Of a stretch of DNA of 64,000 nucleotides, positions 1 to 8,240 are shown piece by piece. This stretch comes from BPGX01 sp035405785 (GTDB lineage: Bacteria; Bacteroidota; Bacteroidia; B-17B0; Aurantibacillaceae). The stretch spans positions 27,573-91,572 of the forward strand of contig DAONJS010000011.1 of assembly GCA_035405785.1 (NCBI GenBank). Reading direction: 5' to 3'. Positions within the stretch are counted from its first letter, which is position 1, and every line of letters begins with the position of its first letter. The notes beneath the pieces were generated by a model. It searched no databases, had not been told where the DNA came from, and was given only the letters and a program-made list of their open reading frames with translations. The position numbers and the translations under genes were made by a program.

Positions 1-1
1 T

Positions 2-1561
2 CAAACTTGGAATAATTTTACAAATATTATTGATACAATGTATAACTTAAATTTTGGAGGTAGAATTGATGTTTGCTTAAACCATGATGGAGATGTTAGT
101 GTTGCTAACTTAAATTATTCTAATACAAGTTCTGCAGACATTGCATTTTTCACATCTCTTAATGATTTATCTATAGGTGATTACTATACTTTAAATTTTG
201 ATGTTGGAAGGTTTGGATCTGTATATCCTACATCTTCAAGTTCTGATTATGTTTTAAGTAATCAAGCGGCTATTTACAAACAAGGTGTTGCAGTAAAATA
301 TGCCATTGACTTAATTTTACAAAAAACAGGAAAATCTAAAGCGGTTTTATTAGGTCATAGTATGGGCGGCCTGGCCTCCAGACAATATATTCAAAATTCT
401 AATCTGTGGCTATTTCCCGCTCAACAAGATGGACATAGAGTTGGAAAGCTTGCTACAACGGGCACACCTCATGGCGGCTCAAATGTATCGGGAGGCGTTT
501 TAACTGTTTTATTTTCTCCATTAAGTGAATACTCTGAAGCGGTAAGAGATTTAAGAACATCTTATCTTTATAGCGGAGATCCTGGTGTATTCTTATTTGG
601 AGGACTTGAAGACCCTAATGTAATTGATGATCATTTAATTGGAAATTTTCATAACCTTGATGTAAACTGTAATGGTGTATTAAATGATAATATTCAAGGA
701 TTAAATTCAAAACCTTTACCCAACAATATTCATTATGCTTGTGTAGTTGGGAATTGTAGTGGTTGTTATTATTACAGTGGCGGAGATGGTGTTGTTTTAT
801 ACAACAGTGCTGATTTAGGTAATTTTTATAATGTCCCTTACTTAGAAAAATTTGTATACAATACTTTTGCTTTTACGGAAATTCATACAACACTACCTTC
901 GCTTTTTGATTTTAATATGAAGGCATTAGATGAACCTGATTCTACAAGATTATCTTATGCGGTTAATACTAATACTCCTTATTTAGCTTTTATTACTCCT
1001 CAAACTGATACTATCAGTGGAATAGATTTAGATGCTTTCACTTTTACACTAAATAATAATTACTTAGTTACAATCAAAGCTTTTGACATAAAAGTTCATA
1101 ATCTTGGATTTAAACTTTACAATAGTTCTGGAAATCAAATAAATTCTAATATATACTCAAATGGCCTTGATAGTATTATTCAAAATATTATTCTTACTCC
1201 TGGGCAATACTACATTGTTTTTGAAGATTCCGTAAAACCATCTGATTATTACAAATCATATAAATTTATTTTAAAAACATCTACGCCAACAGACATCTAC
1301 TCTAATCTAAATTCAAAAATTACAATTTTTCCAAATCCAGCAGAAGATAGAATTTCAATATTAGGTGTAAATGCTTCTCAAAAAATTCAATTTGAAATTT
1401 CAGATATTACCGGTAGAATAGTTGTTCAAAATGAACTAAAATCACAAGATGACTTAATTTCCATTGATATTTCTAACATCCCATCAGGTTTTTACTTTTT
1501 AAAATTATTTGAACCATCAACGGGTTTAATAATTCACGAATCAAAATTTATTAAAAATTGA
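2..1561 (+). CDS. Secreted lipase-like alpha/beta hydrolase with T9SS sorting tail (5' partial)
   Basis: The frame is open to the left edge of the window, so the N-terminus and any signal peptide are missing; the first internal ATG is at 38. Counting from that ATG, a GHSMGG nucleophile elbow lies at about residues 106-111, the serine motif of lipases and related alpha/beta hydrolases. A glycine-rich TGTPHGGS segment follows, as in lipases of the PGAP1/LipA type. The last 80 or so residues carry the FPNPAEDRI ... DITGRIV ... IPSGFYFLKL pattern of a type A T9SS C-terminal domain, so the protein should be exported through the outer membrane by type IX secretion. The substrate is unknown. A second T9SS-tailed enzyme follows 45 bp downstream behind its own promoter. 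Confidence 0.8.
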   Translation, partial: QTWNNFTNIIDTMYNLNFGGRIDVCLNHDGDVSVANLNYSNTSSADIAFFTSLNDLSIGDYYTLNFDVGRFGSVYPTSSSSDYVLSNQAAIYKQGVAVKYAIDLILQKTGKSKAVLLGHSMGGLASRQYIQNSNLWLFPAQQDGHRVGKLATTGTPHGGSNVSGGVLTVLFSPLSEYSEAVRDLRTSYLYSGDPGVFLFGGLEDPNVIDDHLIGNFHNLDVNCNGVLNDNIQGLNSKPLPNNIHYACVVGNCSGCYYYSGGDGVVLYNSADLGNFYNVPYLEKFVYNTFAFTEIHTTLPSLFDFNMKALDEPDSTRLSYAVNTNTPYLAFITPQTDTISGIDLDAFTFTLNNNYLVTIKAFDIKVHNLGFKLYNSSGNQINSNIYSNGLDSIIQNIILTPGQYYIVFEDSVKPSDYYKSYKFILKTSTPTDIYSNLNSKITIFPNPAEDRISILGVNASQKIQFEISDITGRIVVQNELKSQDDLISIDISNIPSGFYFLKLFEPSTGLIIHESKFIKN

Positions 1562-1594
1562 TTTTGATTTGATTATTTCTTTTCCCTATATTTG
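1562..1594 (+). promoter_or_regulatory. Promoter of the subtilase gene
   Basis: A TTTTG at 1562-1566 and TATATTTG at 1587-1594, separated by 20 bp, match the Bacteroidota -33/-7 pattern (TTG, TANNTTTG). The ATG at 1607 follows 12 bases after the box, implying a very short leader. Confidence 0.6.
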
Positions 1595-1606
1595 TAAGAA
1601 AAAATT

Positions 1607-3724
1607 ATGGCTCGTATTATTTCACTACTTTTTATCTCTTCTCTTTTATTTGCTCAAACACCCTTTAACACAGATTTACTTGATATTCTTCAAAATTACG
1701 ATAATTCACCATTACATTTAATTATAGAAACAAAATCTCCTGAAAAAGCCATTCAATATATTCAACAACATCCTGCAAAAGCCACTTACCTTTATTCTTC
1801 CGCAAACCTTGTTCGCTGCACTATTTACGATACTACTTTTTTAATGAATATGATTAGAAATAAAATCATCACTCGTGCAGAAACTTATCGCCACAGAAAA
1901 TTAGTTCCTCTTAATGATACAATGGTCATTAGAAATCGTATAAAACCTGTAAAACAAGGGGTTTCGCCACTTCCTTATGCATTAGATGGATCTGGAGTGC
2001 TTTTGGGATTAATTGATTCTGGAATAGATTTTTCTCATCCTGATTTCAAAGAAAGTAACGGAAAAACAAGAATACTCTATATTTGGGATCAGGCAGTTAC
2101 AGGAACAGTTTCACCGCTTCCATTCGGATATGGCCAACAATGGGATAGTTCTTCTATCAATGCAGGAACATGCTCACACAGCGACCTTGCCTATTGGGGA
2201 CATGGCACACATGTAGCCGGCATTGCTGCTGGTAATGGCCTTGCCACTGGTACTCATCAGGGTTGTGCACCAAAAGCAAAAATTATTGCTGTTGCATTAA
2301 ACTTCAATGCTACTGGTCCTGTTATTGCTGATGCTGTTCAATACATCGTTAATAAAGCAAATATTCACAATATGCCTGTTGCTATCAATGCAAGCATTGG
2401 AGATTATTATGGAAGCCATGATGCTACTGATTTAGAATCTCAATTGATTGTTTCACTTATTGCTAATCACCCCGGAAGATTAATGTGTGGTGCAGCAGGA
2501 AATGCTGGTAATATCAAATACCATGTCAAAGCCAACTTAAATAATACTACCGATACTTTATTTACATGGATTCAAGATAATACCTCAAATGTTTTACAAC
2601 ACAACATTTATGCTGATACTGCTCAAATTAAAAATGTTTTAATCTCCGTTGGTTGTACAAATCCGTCTTTCAATTATCTTGGTAATGTTGGATTTAAAAC
2701 TTACAATTACGCTCTGGGCACCAATAAATATGATACTCTAAAACACAACAATCAACGAATAGGCGTTGTAATGTTTTCTTCTGCTATCAATTCTTCGGGA
2801 GTATATGATTTATACATTAAAATTTTTGCTGATAGTTCTAACTATTTATGGAGCATTGAAAGTAAAGGAACAGGTGTTTTTGATGCATGGAATTTTGATT
2901 TTGTATCTTCTGGATTGCCTACCGTTTCTCAATTTCCAAAAATTCAGTATTATCTTATGCCCGATACTGTATCCTCAATGGTTAGTGGATTTCAGTGTAG
3001 TAATGAAATTGTTACAGTTGCAAATTATGTCAATTTAAATCAATACTACGATTACAATAATACTTTACAAACCACTACAGAAATAGCAGGAGGTTTGGCT
3101 TATCATAGCAGTAGCGGGCCTACAAGAACGGGTTTAATGAAACCTGATATTGCCGCTACAGGAAATAGCGTGTTTTCTTGTGTAGCAATGGGTATGCGAA
3201 ATAACTTGATTTCAAACAATCCGAATGTTTTAGCCCCCGGAGGTTATCATGTATTAGGTGGTGGCACTTCTGCGGCTTCGCCTGTTGTAACAGGACTTGG
3301 CGTATTGCTTTTACAACTAATGCCATGGGCTACCAATCAAATGTTTAAAAATGCTATTACATCTTGTGCTTACAGCGATTCATTCACAGGTTCATCTTTG
3401 CCAAACATACAGTGGGGTTATGGAAAATTAGATGGACTTGCTACCTTTACTTGTTCAGGTCTTTTGAGTGTTGATGATAACTCTATCAAAACAACAAATT
3501 ATATTTTTCCAAATCCTGCATTTGATAAATTAACTATCTCAAATAATATCCAAAACATAAAGATATTTGATGTAACAGGAAAAATTGTTTTACAACAAAA
3601 TTTTAGAATGAGTGCAGATAAAAATTATTTACACATTCATCATTTACCCGATGGTATTTATATTGCAGAATTGAAAACATTTGATAATCAGTTATCAAGA
3701 CAAAAAATTATTGTCCAGCATTGA
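1607..3724 (+). CDS. Subtilisin-like (S8) serine protease with T9SS sorting tail
   Basis: A 705-residue secreted peptidase. A short hydrophobic signal peptide ends near FAQT. The S8 catalytic triad is intact: Asp137 in LIDSGIDFSHPDF, His199 in GHGTHVAG and Ser555 in GGTSAASP; the oxyanion-hole Asn is probably in GAAGNAGN. The long stretch between His and Ser contains an inserted beta-rich domain common in Bacteroidota subtilases. The C-terminus (IFPNPAFDKLTI ... VTGKIVLQ ... LPDGIYIAELK) is a T9SS type A sorting domain. It is likely to be an extracellular or surface protease for nutrient acquisition. The start is supported by the promoter box just upstream. Confidence 0.92.
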   Translation: MARIISLLFISSLLFAQTPFNTDLLDILQNYDNSPLHLIIETKSPEKAIQYIQQHPAKATYLYSSANLVRCTIYDTTFLMNMIRNKIITRAETYRHRKLVPLNDTMVIRNRIKPVKQGVSPLPYALDGSGVLLGLIDSGIDFSHPDFKESNGKTRILYIWDQAVTGTVSPLPFGYGQQWDSSSINAGTCSHSDLAYWGHGTHVAGIAAGNGLATGTHQGCAPKAKIIAVALNFNATGPVIADAVQYIVNKANIHNMPVAINASIGDYYGSHDATDLESQLIVSLIANHPGRLMCGAAGNAGNIKYHVKANLNNTTDTLFTWIQDNTSNVLQHNIYADTAQIKNVLISVGCTNPSFNYLGNVGFKTYNYALGTNKYDTLKHNNQRIGVVMFSSAINSSGVYDLYIKIFADSSNYLWSIESKGTGVFDAWNFDFVSSGLPTVSQFPKIQYYLMPDTVSSMVSGFQCSNEIVTVANYVNLNQYYDYNNTLQTTTEIAGGLAYHSSSGPTRTGLMKPDIAATGNSVFSCVAMGMRNNLISNNPNVLAPGGYHVLGGGTSAASPVVTGLGVLLLQLMPWATNQMFKNAITSCAYSDSFTGSSLPNIQWGYGKLDGLATFTCSGLLSVDDNSIKTTNYIFPNPAFDKLTISNNIQNIKIFDVTGKIVLQQNFRMSADKNYLHIHHLPDGIYIAELKTFDNQLSRQKIIVQH

Positions 3725-3816
3725 TTGAACTTACTTTTTGTGAAAAATATATTTTGCTAATAGTAATAAAACTCTTTATTATTCAGGTATTCTAAAATGA
3801 TTTTCAAGTTGCATTT

Positions 3817-3908
3817 CACGCAAAGCCCGCAAAGAATAAAAACGCAAAGCCCTCCAATTTAAAAATATTCTTTGCGACCTTTGCGAAATACTTTGCATTC
3901 TCTGCGAG
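3817..3908. repeat. Hairpin repeat, CGCAAAG type (copy A)
   Basis: The left arm carries the heptamer CGCAAAG three times (3819-3849), and the right arm carries its complement CTTTGCG/CTTTGC several times (3870-3907). The intergenic stretch 3725-3996 otherwise holds no gene. Outside the arms, TTATTATTCA (near 3776) and TGAATAGTAAC (3924-3934) form a further imperfect inverted pair. It belongs to the same architectural family as the repeats at 32160, 43025 and 54971. Confidence 0.75.
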
Positions 3909-3996
3909 AAAAATATACCTACCTGAATAGTAACCAAAATCTAAGTTTTAAGGTATAAAATAAAAAATCACTTAATTTGCTCATTCATTTTTTTGG

Positions 3997-5148
3997 ATGA
4001 TAATTAACGCAAATAAAAAAATACATTTTCATTTATCTTTTAATATTAAAGTGTTTGTTTTTATAGTAATTTCTTTTTTCTACTCAAAAAATTATTTAGC
4101 ACAGTTTTCATCTGTTTCTATGTATTCAGGCTATGGTTCGGTCGTTCAGCACACTGGTAAAATTGGCAATTTAATTGCAGAAAGACCCTTCTTTTCAGAA
4201 TTGAATTTTTTCAAACATTCATCGGGATATTACAAATGGCATCGTATTAATAATTTTCCAGATTATGGCATTTGCTTGAATTTTGAAACACTTGGCAACG
4301 CTCAAAAGTTAGGCAACAGTATTGCACTAGCTCCTTATTTAGAATTTCCATTTACTAAAAAAGAAAAAAACATTTTATTCAAACTTAAAATGGCTTGGGG
4401 ATTGGCATACCTCACTAAAAAATTTGACATTCAAAACAATCACAAAAACATCGCTATAGGCACACATATCAATACTTTCATACAATTTCGTTTTTTATGG
4501 CAAGTTCGTGTGCATCCACAATGGTATTTAAATCCATCTATTACTTTCATTCATGTTAGTAATTGTCGTTTTTCTGTGCCAAATTTGGGTATCAATACTT
4601 TGTATCCATCACTTGGAATAACTTATCGTTTTAAAGAAGATAAAAAATACGATGTGGTGCAGGATTCATCATCAGATAAAAAAAGCCAACATGAAATACT
4701 TGTTTTTACAGCAATTGGCGTAAATGAAGTAGAGCCACCAACCAATAATAAACTCTGGGCATACAGTGCAGGATCAAATTATTATTTCAACATACATCAA
4801 AATCAGCAGATAGGGGCAGGGGCAGATGTGTTTTATGAAGAAAGTTTGGCGTGGGAAGCCAGACCATCAGATACAAGCAAAGCCATTGTCAATTTTAATA
4901 CAGCGTTTAGCAGCGGATTAAAAATTTGTTATGCATACAATTTTGGAAGATTAACACCTATACTGGAAATGGGCTATTATGTGTGGATGCCCAACAATGA
5001 TTTTCCAAATGGAAAATTATATCATCGTTTAGGATGCAGATATTATTTCAAAAACAATTTAGTTGCACATTTTTCACTCAAAACACATTTTGCAGTAGCA
5101 TACCACATTGAAGCAGGCATTGCGTATAGGTTTGGATTAGGGAAGTGA
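3997..5148 (+). CDS. PagL-like lipid A 3-O-deacylase / acyloxyacyl hydrolase family outer-membrane protein
   Basis: 383 residues, with an N-terminal hydrophobic segment ending near YLAQ that looks like a signal peptide. The central part matches the PagL pattern: HVSN at residues 186-189 (the His and Ser positions of PagL) followed by PNLGINTLYPSLGITYRF. PagL enzymes are beta-barrels that remove an acyl chain from lipid A. The protein is roughly twice as long as classical PagL; the second half (from about residue 230) again looks like outer-membrane strands and ends in YRFGLGK. The catalytic acid is not obvious, so activity is unproven. Confidence 0.65.
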   Translation: MIINANKKIHFHLSFNIKVFVFIVISFFYSKNYLAQFSSVSMYSGYGSVVQHTGKIGNLIAERPFFSELNFFKHSSGYYKWHRINNFPDYGICLNFETLGNAQKLGNSIALAPYLEFPFTKKEKNILFKLKMAWGLAYLTKKFDIQNNHKNIAIGTHINTFIQFRFLWQVRVHPQWYLNPSITFIHVSNCRFSVPNLGINTLYPSLGITYRFKEDKKYDVVQDSSSDKKSQHEILVFTAIGVNEVEPPTNNKLWAYSAGSNYYFNIHQNQQIGAGADVFYEESLAWEARPSDTSKAIVNFNTAFSSGLKICYAYNFGRLTPILEMGYYVWMPNNDFPNGKLYHRLGCRYYFKNNLVAHFSLKTHFAVAYHIEAGIAYRFGLGK

Positions 5149-5214
5149 GCGGAAATTGTTACACCATCGACAAATTTTTTTGTAAATTTATGGCTATTCT
5201 AAAAACTGATTAGC

Positions 5215-6795
5215 ATGGCAAAAAAAAATAATACCGTTGAAGAACCCCTTGAAAAAAAACTTTGGAAATCAGCCGATTTACTAAGAAAAAATATTGATGC
5301 CGCAGAATATAAACATGTTGTACTTGGATTAATTTTTCTCAAATATATTTCTGATGTTTTTGAAGAACTTTATCAAAAACTGAAAGAAGGTAAAGGCGAA
5401 TATGAAGGTGCAGACCCAGAAGACAAAAACGAGTATCTTGCAGAAAAAGTATTTTATGTACCTCCATCTGCTCGCTGGTCTTGGTTACAAGGAAGAGCCA
5501 AATTACCCACCATTGGCAGAGATATTGACGACGCTATGGATGCCATTGAAAAAGACAATCCTTCACTAAAAGGTGTATTACCAAAAGTGTATTCTCAAGA
5601 AAAGTTAGATAAAAATAGTTTGGGAGCTCTTATAGATTTAATAAGTACTGCTACATTAGGCACCAAAGAAGCTCAAAGCAAAGATATATTAGGCCGTGTA
5701 TTTGAATATTTTCTTGGACAATTTGCATTAGCAGAAGGTAAAAAGGGAGGACAATTCTACACTCCAGAAAGTGTGGTAAAACTTTTAGTTGAAATGCTTG
5801 AACCCTATGAAGGCCGCGTGTTTGACCCTTGCTGTGGAAGTGGTGGAATGTTTGTGCAAAGCGAAAAATTTATCAAAGCACATCAGGATTACTACAAAAA
5901 GAAAACTAATGGCAAAAAACTTTCTTTAAATCCTTCTGATTACATTTCTATTTACGGACAAGAAAGTAATCAAACAACATGGCGATTAGCTAAAATGAAT
6001 CTTGCAATTAGAGGCATAGATAGCAGTAATATCAAATGGAACAACGAAGGAAGTTTTTTGAACGATGCTCATAAAGATTTAAAAGCAGATTTTATTCTTG
6101 CTAATCCTCCATTTAACGACAGTGAATGGAGCGGCGAACTATTGCAAAACGATCCTCGCTGGCAATATGGCAAACCACCAGTGGGTAATGCCAACTATGC
6201 ATGGATTCAGCACTTTTTGTATCATTTAGCACCTAATGGAAAAGCCGGATTTGTTTTATCAAAGGGCTCACTTACCAGCAACTCCGGAGGCGAATACGAA
6301 ATTCGTAAAAACTTAGTAGATGCCGGGCTTGTGGATTGCATTGTAAACTTACCCGCTAAGTTATTCCTCAACACCCAGATACCCGCCTGCCTGTGGTTTA
6401 TGAGCAGAAAAGATTCAAAAGAAAAATATCCACGCAAAGGACAAATTCTTTTTATAGATGCCCGCAATATGGGGCGATTAATAAACCGCAGAACGCGTGA
6501 ACTTACCGATGAAGACATTCAAAAAATTGCACAAACTTATCACAACTGGCGAACAGGTTCAACTGATTATACCGATGTACAGGGCTTTTGCAAAAGTGTA
6601 AATATAGAGGAAGTAAAATCTATGAACTATGCACTAACACCCGGCCGCTATGTAGGATTACCCGATGAAGAAGACGACTTCAACTTTGCCGAACGCTTTG
6701 CAGCACTAAAAGCAGAATTGGAAAAACAAATGGAAGAAGAAATAGAATTGAATAAAAGAATCTTAAAAAATTTGCAATCCATCAAATTAAACTAA
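5215..6795 (+). CDS. hsdM: Type I restriction-modification system, methyltransferase subunit
   Basis: 526 residues, normal HsdM length. The N-terminal helical HsdM domain (KKLWKSADLLRKNIDAAEYK) is followed by the methylase domain, with SAM motif I VFDPCCGSGG at about 202-211 and catalytic motif IV NPPF at 297-300, the adenine N6 type. It would methylate a bipartite site chosen by HsdS and is needed for both restriction and protection. It opens an island running to hsdR at 15.8 kb. The next gene begins 4 bases after the stop, so they are probably co-transcribed. Confidence 0.96.
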   Translation: MAKKNNTVEEPLEKKLWKSADLLRKNIDAAEYKHVVLGLIFLKYISDVFEELYQKLKEGKGEYEGADPEDKNEYLAEKVFYVPPSARWSWLQGRAKLPTIGRDIDDAMDAIEKDNPSLKGVLPKVYSQEKLDKNSLGALIDLISTATLGTKEAQSKDILGRVFEYFLGQFALAEGKKGGQFYTPESVVKLLVEMLEPYEGRVFDPCCGSGGMFVQSEKFIKAHQDYYKKKTNGKKLSLNPSDYISIYGQESNQTTWRLAKMNLAIRGIDSSNIKWNNEGSFLNDAHKDLKADFILANPPFNDSEWSGELLQNDPRWQYGKPPVGNANYAWIQHFLYHLAPNGKAGFVLSKGSLTSNSGGEYEIRKNLVDAGLVDCIVNLPAKLFLNTQIPACLWFMSRKDSKEKYPRKGQILFIDARNMGRLINRRTRELTDEDIQKIAQTYHNWRTGSTDYTDVQGFCKSVNIEEVKSMNYALTPGRYVGLPDEEDDFNFAERFAALKAELEKQMEEEIELNKRILKNLQSIKLN

Positions 6796-6799
6796 ATAT

Positions 6800-7723
6800 A
6801 TGAATTACGATATCAAAATAGTAAATAATTACGAAGGCAAGGGTCGTATAGAACTTGATAGAGTAGAGTTTTTGGCAAAGCACATAAAAACTATTGCCCA
6901 AAAATCTTTATTGCTTCAACTATATGGATATAGTAAAGTTTCTATTCCAAAAAAATTAAATAAATACCTCAATATATTTTTAACTCAAACTACTGGAACT
7001 GATGACAACACAATCCTTACTTTAGATGCAGATAATTTTAAAAATATTGAAGTACAATTAGATTTATTCAAAGAAAAACAATCACTTAATACTCTTACCC
7101 CAATGGCTTTGGTTATAAAAACATTTAACGCGGCATTATCCGAAAAAGATGATGATAAAAATTTGCTTGATGAACCTTTACTTTATGAACTAATAAAGTT
7201 TAAAAAATTTTTTAAAACAGATACAGAAAAAGTTCTCCTAAGCAACCGTAGCACAATACCAGAAATTGAGTTCTCCCAAAAAGAAATAGACAAAATTGAA
7301 AAGTTAATTAAAACAATACCTCAACCGCAAAAAACTGTTGTAGTTGGAATAATAGATGAAATGAAATTTTCAAAAGAGCAAGTTGTACTCACTACTTCTG
7401 ATAACAAAAAAATTGTAGTGATAGTCCCTAAAAAACTTTTTGATGAACTAAAAGATTTTTTCGGAAGGGAAATTGCCATAACAGGAATGGCACATTTTAA
7501 GCCGGGTGGTCTATTATCTTATGTAAAAATGGAAAATTTTGGAGATCCGGGTAAAGCCGCAAAAATATTTTCAAGAAAACCAGAAAGTTTATCTATACAA
7601 CAACAGATAGCATTGCAAATTAGAGAAGGAAAGAAAAGAAATCCTATTGACGAAATATTTGGAAAATGGCCAGGAAATGAAACCGATGAAGAATTTGATA
7701 GAATGCTAAAAGATCTTGACTAA
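6800..7723 (+). CDS. Unrecognised 307-residue protein coupled to a PIN toxin; candidate large antitoxin
   Basis: I do not recognise the family. No signal peptide or membrane segment is visible. The middle (about residues 170-240) alternates short hydrophobic strands (TVVVGIIDEM, VVLTTSDNKKIVVIVPKKL, EIAITGMAHF), like a small beta-barrel or OB-like domain. The end, IFGKWPGNETDEEFDRMLKDL, resembles the short acidic toxin-binding tail of many VapB-type antitoxins, which often read G-x-W-P-G-D/N-E-x-D-E-E. The stop overlaps the PIN start (TAATG), indicating translational coupling. I therefore infer an antitoxin or regulator of the PIN protein, with an N-terminal part much larger than a normal DNA-binding antitoxin. 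Confidence 0.55.
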   Translation: MNYDIKIVNNYEGKGRIELDRVEFLAKHIKTIAQKSLLLQLYGYSKVSIPKKLNKYLNIFLTQTTGTDDNTILTLDADNFKNIEVQLDLFKEKQSLNTLTPMALVIKTFNAALSEKDDDKNLLDEPLLYELIKFKKFFKTDTEKVLLSNRSTIPEIEFSQKEIDKIEKLIKTIPQPQKTVVVGIIDEMKFSKEQVVLTTSDNKKIVVIVPKKLFDELKDFFGREIAITGMAHFKPGGLLSYVKMENFGDPGKAAKIFSRKPESLSIQQQIALQIREGKKRNPIDEIFGKWPGNETDEEFDRMLKDLD

Positions 7724-8175
7724 TGAAAAATATTCTTTTAGACACAAATATACTCATTCAATTAAACAGAGGTAGGGAAAAAGCTCAAGAGGTTCGTGAA
7801 TATGTAAATAGCATAACCGAACCTCAAATTTTTATTTCTGTAGTGAGTATAGCAGAAGCTGAAAGCTTGGTTGTGCAATGGAATTGGACTCAGGAAACAA
7901 TAAATCGACTTAGAAGCAATATGAACAAGTTTGTTTGTATAGATATTGATCAGAATAATCAAGAACTGATAGATGCTTATGTAAATATAGATTGTTATAG
8001 CAAACGAAAAGCAAAAGGCCCAAATGGTCAATTAATTCCAAATGGTGCAGTTACAATGAAAAAAAATGATCTTTGGATTGCGGCAACGGCTTATGCCTTA
8101 GATGCCGTATTGCTCACTACTGATAATGATTTTGATCATTTGAACGGAGTATATTTTGAAGTGAAAAAATTTTAG
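7723..8175 (+). CDS. PIN-domain ribonuclease, VapC-like toxin
   Basis: 150 residues, usual for a PIN toxin. Motif 1 is ILLDTNILIQL, with the first metal-binding Asp at residue 7. A conserved Glu lies in SIAEAES, and later acids in KKNDLWIAATA and LLTTDNDFDHL, so the full set of PIN metal ligands appears present. Such enzymes cut tRNA or other RNA when released from their antitoxin. The gene overlaps the stop of the 307-residue gene before it and sits inside a type I restriction operon, suggesting a linked toxin-antitoxin module. Confidence 0.85.
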   Translation: MKNILLDTNILIQLNRGREKAQEVREYVNSITEPQIFISVVSIAEAESLVVQWNWTQETINRLRSNMNKFVCIDIDQNNQELIDAYVNIDCYSKRKAKGPNGQLIPNGAVTMKKNDLWIAATAYALDAVLLTTDNDFDHLNGVYFEVKKF

Positions 8176-8240
8176 ATGCATTTGCTAAAATCATTAATTA
8201 ACTATTTATTATTAAAAGATAATGTATCATTTCTCAGTTT

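Noticed and set aside
3817..3908. Hairpin repeats A-D considered as transcription terminators
   Set aside because: The arms are 30-40 bases with imperfect periodic heptamers and loops of 20-50 bases, no consistent T run follows, and C and D lie directly upstream of genes.
7762..8031. 89-residue minus-strand frame over the PIN gene
   Set aside because: Complement of a well-supported PIN domain; Phe/Ile/Tyr-rich shadow with no family resemblance.
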